Source of the DNA: Salvia splendens
Lineage: Eukaryota; Streptophyta; Magnoliopsida; Lamiales; Lamiaceae
Reading direction: 5' to 3'
Length of the DNA stretch: 64,000 bases
NCBI RefSeq assembly: GCF_004379255.2
Contig: NC_056041.1
Span: 2,914,001 to 2,978,000 of the forward strand
Under the pieces are notes generated by a model, which worked only from the letters and a program-made list of their open reading frames with translations, ran no database searches and was not told the DNA's origin. A program made the position numbers and the translations under genes. Positions 61,035 through 64,000 of the stretch are shown piece by piece (positions within the stretch are counted from its first letter, which is position 1; each line of letters starts with the position of its first letter).

Positions 61035-62897
61035 ATGTCTTCTTCTTCTTCTTCTGAGTCAGGTAGCGGTAGGAAAAGGGGTAAGGGGTCTTCTAGCCGG
61101 AAAGAATCTGGGGAGAAGACCGTAGAGTATTTTCACAGCGTCTTGAGTAAGGATACTGTGATATCCATATACGAAAAATATCTTCTTCCCAGGGGGAAGG
61201 CGGTGGTTCCCGACGACGATCATAGGGCTAACGAGCCGCCGGAGGGTTATGCCACCGTTTACGAAGCCTGCTAAGAATGCGGGCTTCGTTTCCCTCTTCC
61301 CCCACCTTTTGTAGAGCTTCTTGATTTCTTTCAACTCCCTTTAGGTCAGGTGACTCCGAATTCTTGGAGGCACTTATCGGCCTTTGCTGCCGAACTGCGT
61401 AGGCTAGATAAGGATCTGTCTCTGAGGGCAATCCTTAATTTTTTCCAGTTTAAGAGGAAGGGATCTTGGTTTTACTTGATCCCTTTACAGCCTTTTAGGG
61501 CGTTCTGCAAAACCAAATGGCCGAAATGGCAAAACCGCTTCTTTTTTTATAATAGGACAGCGGCTCCGGGCTTTCCTTGGAGAGGGCCGAAGTCCGTGAT
61601 TCCTCATCCTCGGTTAGAACCGTTGGCCGAGCTCGAGGGCGAGCTCAATAAGATTCCTATGATTAGGAAACAGTACTCGGAAACTGAGCTCGTCAAGGGC
61701 GACCTCGTGTTCAATATCTCGTCTTCGGACGAAGAAACTGAGGGTGAGGATTTCTTTTTTATGCTTTACTGCTTTAGCGGCGAAAACTAACCTTGTTTTC
61801 TTACTTTTTGGCAGTGTACATGCTGAATAAGATTAGCCGCAAATCCTCCGAGCTTAAGGAGCCGGAGAAAGAGAAGGCTACCAGCTCGGCGCCTGATGCC
61901 GAGAAGAATCCGAAGAGGCAAAAGACCTCTTCGGATCCAAAGAAGCCGGAGTCGACTTCGGCAAGTAGGAAGGGGAAGACCCAGAAACCCCCAAGAGCGC
62001 CAGAGAAAGACGTGGTCTTGGCGCCTCCTTCGGAGCATATCTGTGAGCCATTTTTATGGCCCACGGACTTCGCCGAGGTGAATTGTCTTCTTGATTTTCT
62101 GGCCTTGCTTTTTTCCTGTATTTTTTGTGGCCCCTCTGTTGACTTTTTGCTTTTTCCATTTTCAGAGGAGCGATATGCTCTCCAAGCTCGTTGCCGTCGA
62201 ACTCTCCAAAGCGTCCAACGACTATGCTGAGATGCAGAGAAAGTTGGCGGCTGCTTGTCACCGGGCCGAGCAGGCTGAGGCAAACTTTGAGAAAGCCAGA
62301 GCTGCTAGGATTTCGGCCCAGGATGAAGCTCAGTTTGCCAAAAACCAGCTCGTCATCCAGCGAGAGCAGACGAAACGGAGGGATGCTGCCGCCGTGGTTG
62401 CCCAAGGAGAGGTTCTCCGTGCTTTCGGGGAGAAACTCTTTCTGAGCAACCAATTCTCGGCCTTTGTCGGTGATCTTCTGAAACTGATGACCGATAAAGC
62501 CGAGCAGGGGCCTGAAGTCGTCCTGCCGCTGTACGGCCGGGAGATAGCAGCTCGGCTCCAGAGTCTGCCGGTGCTTGAGGAGCTTGCTTCGTCCTCGGTC
62601 CTGCTTTCTGCGGACCAAGTTCGTAGTTGCCGAGCTGACCGCGATGAGAATATGGAGGCTATCTTTGCCTCCATAGGGTCAGTTTCACCCGCTCCAATTT
62701 TCCACGGAGAGGGTGAGACCGACCAGCTTGAGCAGCTGGTCGGTGATGAGCAGGCCGAGCAGGAGGCGCAGCAGATCGGCTATGGGGGCGCCGAGCAGGC
62801 TGGGGGGAGCAAGGAGGCCGAGGCTGAAGCTGAGGCAGACAAGGAGAAGGAAGCTGAACCTCACCGAGGAGCCGGAGACGAAGCTGGCGGAGTATGA
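61035..62897 (+). pseudogene. 'Putative gypsy-type transposon' protein, three exons, one internal stop
   Basis: Transposon-associated plant protein of the PF04195 type (assignment from memory of its motifs), followed by a coiled-coil region. Exons 61035-61743, 61815-62077 and 62166-62897, phases matching, 568 codons. The N-terminus is Ser-rich. The domain shows VISIYEKYLLPRGK, GLRFPLPPPFVELLDFFQLP and VTPNSWRHLSAFAAELRRLD. After a basic Lys/Pro linker a long helical stretch follows (KLVAVELSKASNDYAEMQRK onward, Ala/Glu-rich), and the C-terminus is acidic (AEAEAEADKEKEAE). A TAA at 61272-61274 (codon 80) interrupts the domain; the frame is otherwise open. No protease, reverse transcriptase or integrase is seen. 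One stop suggests recent inactivation, or a sequence error. Confidence 0.75.
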
Positions 62898-63120
62898 TTT
62901 CGTCTCCCTTCTCCTAGTTTAGTTTCTTCCTTCTTGTAAGATGGCCTTGAAGCCCTCCTTGTGTAAAAAAACTTTTCCTTATGTATGAAAAAATTCTTCT
63001 GTCTACCCTTGTGTCTTCGTATAGCTTTTCGTACTCTCTTACTCCTGTTGTGGTTTACTACCTGCTCGGTAAGCTGAAATGCCGAACTGACGTAGCTGCT
63101 TTGTATTCTTAACTCTCAAG

Positions 63121-63876
63121 GAGCTGGAGGTACTTCACTGGAAGCGGCTGTACTCTTCGGCTTTAGACGAAGCTGAGAAAAGAGCTATAGCTGACCAGAT
63201 GAAGAATGACGAACTCTTGGCTCGTTCAATGAAGCTGGAGGCCGATAATAAGGACTTAGAGTCCGAAAAGAAGGATCTGGAGGCCGAGCTGAACACTGCC
63301 GTCGCTGAGAGGACTGCGTATGAGGATTTCATCTGCAGGCGTGGGGGAATGACCATCTCTGAAGTTCAGGAACGAGTTGACGAACTGTGGGAGGAATATC
63401 ATGTACTCCGGAGGAACAATGCGCTGGAGAGTTCGGCTTGCCAACAAGTCGTGAAATCATTGCGGCGCTGGGCTTCTCGGTACGACATAGTTCTTTCCCG
63501 GCGTCCCTCAATTGAGAGATTCCTCAGGCATTTCCCGCCAACAGATGCTAGTACTCCAGCTCAAACCTCTGATTCACTTGCTCAAAACCCTACTCCAAGT
63601 CAGCAACGAACTCAGGGACAACCAGAGACGTCAAGTCGAGGACGGACTGAAGTTCGCAGAGGAGCTGTGGTTATGAGTGAGCAAGATCGGCAAATGCTTC
63701 GTGAAGAGACTCTTCGCCGCCGAGGTGCTAGGGCTTCCCGGGCTCAGAGAAGAGGTGGCAGGTCGATTAGAGCATCTCGTCGACCTGCTTATTCTGCAGC
63801 TGCCCGGAACGCCCGAACTCAGCTTCACGAGGATTTTGTGAATAGATGGCTCAACTTTAGCAACCCTGGACAGTAG
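63121..63876 (+). CDS. Downstream coiled-coil/basic ORF of the same transposon unit
   Basis: Open frame from an acceptor-like CTCAAG at 63120 (ELEVLHWKRLYSSALDEAEK onward; first Met at 63199) to a stop at 63876. The first half is a coiled coil (LEADNKDLESEKKDLEAELN), then GMTISEVQERVDELWEEY, a Ser/Pro/Gln-rich linker, and a strongly basic C-terminus (LRRRGARASRAQRRGGRSIR). This pattern is common in the second ORF of such elements and suggests nucleic-acid binding, but that is inference. It may be a further exon of the unit at 61.0-62.9 kb; which donor it joins is unclear. Confidence 0.55.
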   Translation, partial: ELEVLHWKRLYSSALDEAEKRAIADQMKNDELLARSMKLEADNKDLESEKKDLEAELNTAVAERTAYEDFICRRGGMTISEVQERVDELWEEYHVLRRNNALESSACQQVVKSLRRWASRYDIVLSRRPSIERFLRHFPPTDASTPAQTSDSLAQNPTPSQQRTQGQPETSSRGRTEVRRGAVVMSEQDRQMLREETLRRRGARASRAQRRGGRSIRASRRPAYSAAARNARTQLHEDFVNRWLNFSNPGQ

Positions 63877-64000
63877 AATAGTCCTTTGTAATAGCGTAAC
63901 GCCATCTCGTAGGGTAGCGGAGTTGTGTGCCGAACAAGATTTGAAAAATGAAATTTTGTTTTCGCTTCTAACACTGTGTATTTACAGCTTAGCGAAAAAA

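Noticed and set aside
61878..62618. A 246-aa minus-strand frame
   Set aside because: It runs antisense across exons and an intron of the transposon protein and has no motif of its own.

Overview
The window is nuclear DNA of a flowering plant, most likely an asterid eudicot and perhaps of the mint order (Lamiales). It holds intron-rich genes in AT-rich DNA, a GLOBOSA/PISTILLATA MADS-box gene, CYP71-clan P450s, a CPP/TCX cysteine-rich regulator, plant-type RanBP2 zinc fingers, and many small plant transposons. The lineage is inferred from protein resemblance only. Exon boundaries were placed by hand from splice signals, reading phase and protein similarity; no search was run.

Left part (1-7.5 kb): two CYP71-family P450 genes face each other, each with one phase-0 intron at the same place. 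Between them lie a dead PIF/Harbinger transposase and small MITEs. A gene-poor AT-rich stretch follows (7.5-11.8 kb). Then come a nine-exon acyl-protein thioesterase-like hydrolase (+, 11.8-14.7 kb), a nine-coding-exon CPP/TCX protein (-, 15.4-19.6 kb) with a probable GC-AG intron, and a broken, 5'-truncated S-locus lectin receptor kinase pseudogene (+, 20.7-23.2 kb).

Middle (24.7-34.5 kb): this is transposon ground. An inverted-repeat element carries a decayed EXO70 gene fragment (Pack-MULE-like). Beside it is an 899-bp Mutator-like element with a 10-bp target duplication. Two relatives of the EXO70 element sit at 33.9-34.5 kb and 48.8-49.0 kb; the last has an exact 9-bp target duplication. 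Between them is a compact three-finger RanBP2-type zinc-finger gene (30.8-31.9 kb).

Right part: a seven-exon GLOBOSA-type B-class floral MADS-box gene (-, 36.6-38.3 kb); a tRNA-derived SINE; a ten-exon BRCT-domain gene (-, 40.4-43.9 kb) with a textbook U12-type AT-AC intron; a badly deleted 3-ketoacyl-CoA synthase pseudogene (+, 51.5-52.5 kb); and an intronless plant-specific gene of unknown role (-, 53.3-54.5 kb). The window ends in repeats: a MITE, a 1425-bp solo LTR with a perfect 5-bp target duplication, and a retrotransposon-like unit with a 'putative gypsy-type transposon' protein that has one in-frame stop.

The genes do not form one pathway. The two P450s are the only paralogous pair, and I see no terpene synthase or other enzyme that would make this a biosynthetic cluster. 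The items most worth a second look are the AT-AC intron, the frame-preserving GC-AG intron, the EXO70-capturing inverted-repeat family, and promoter-like motif clusters without a recognisable gene.
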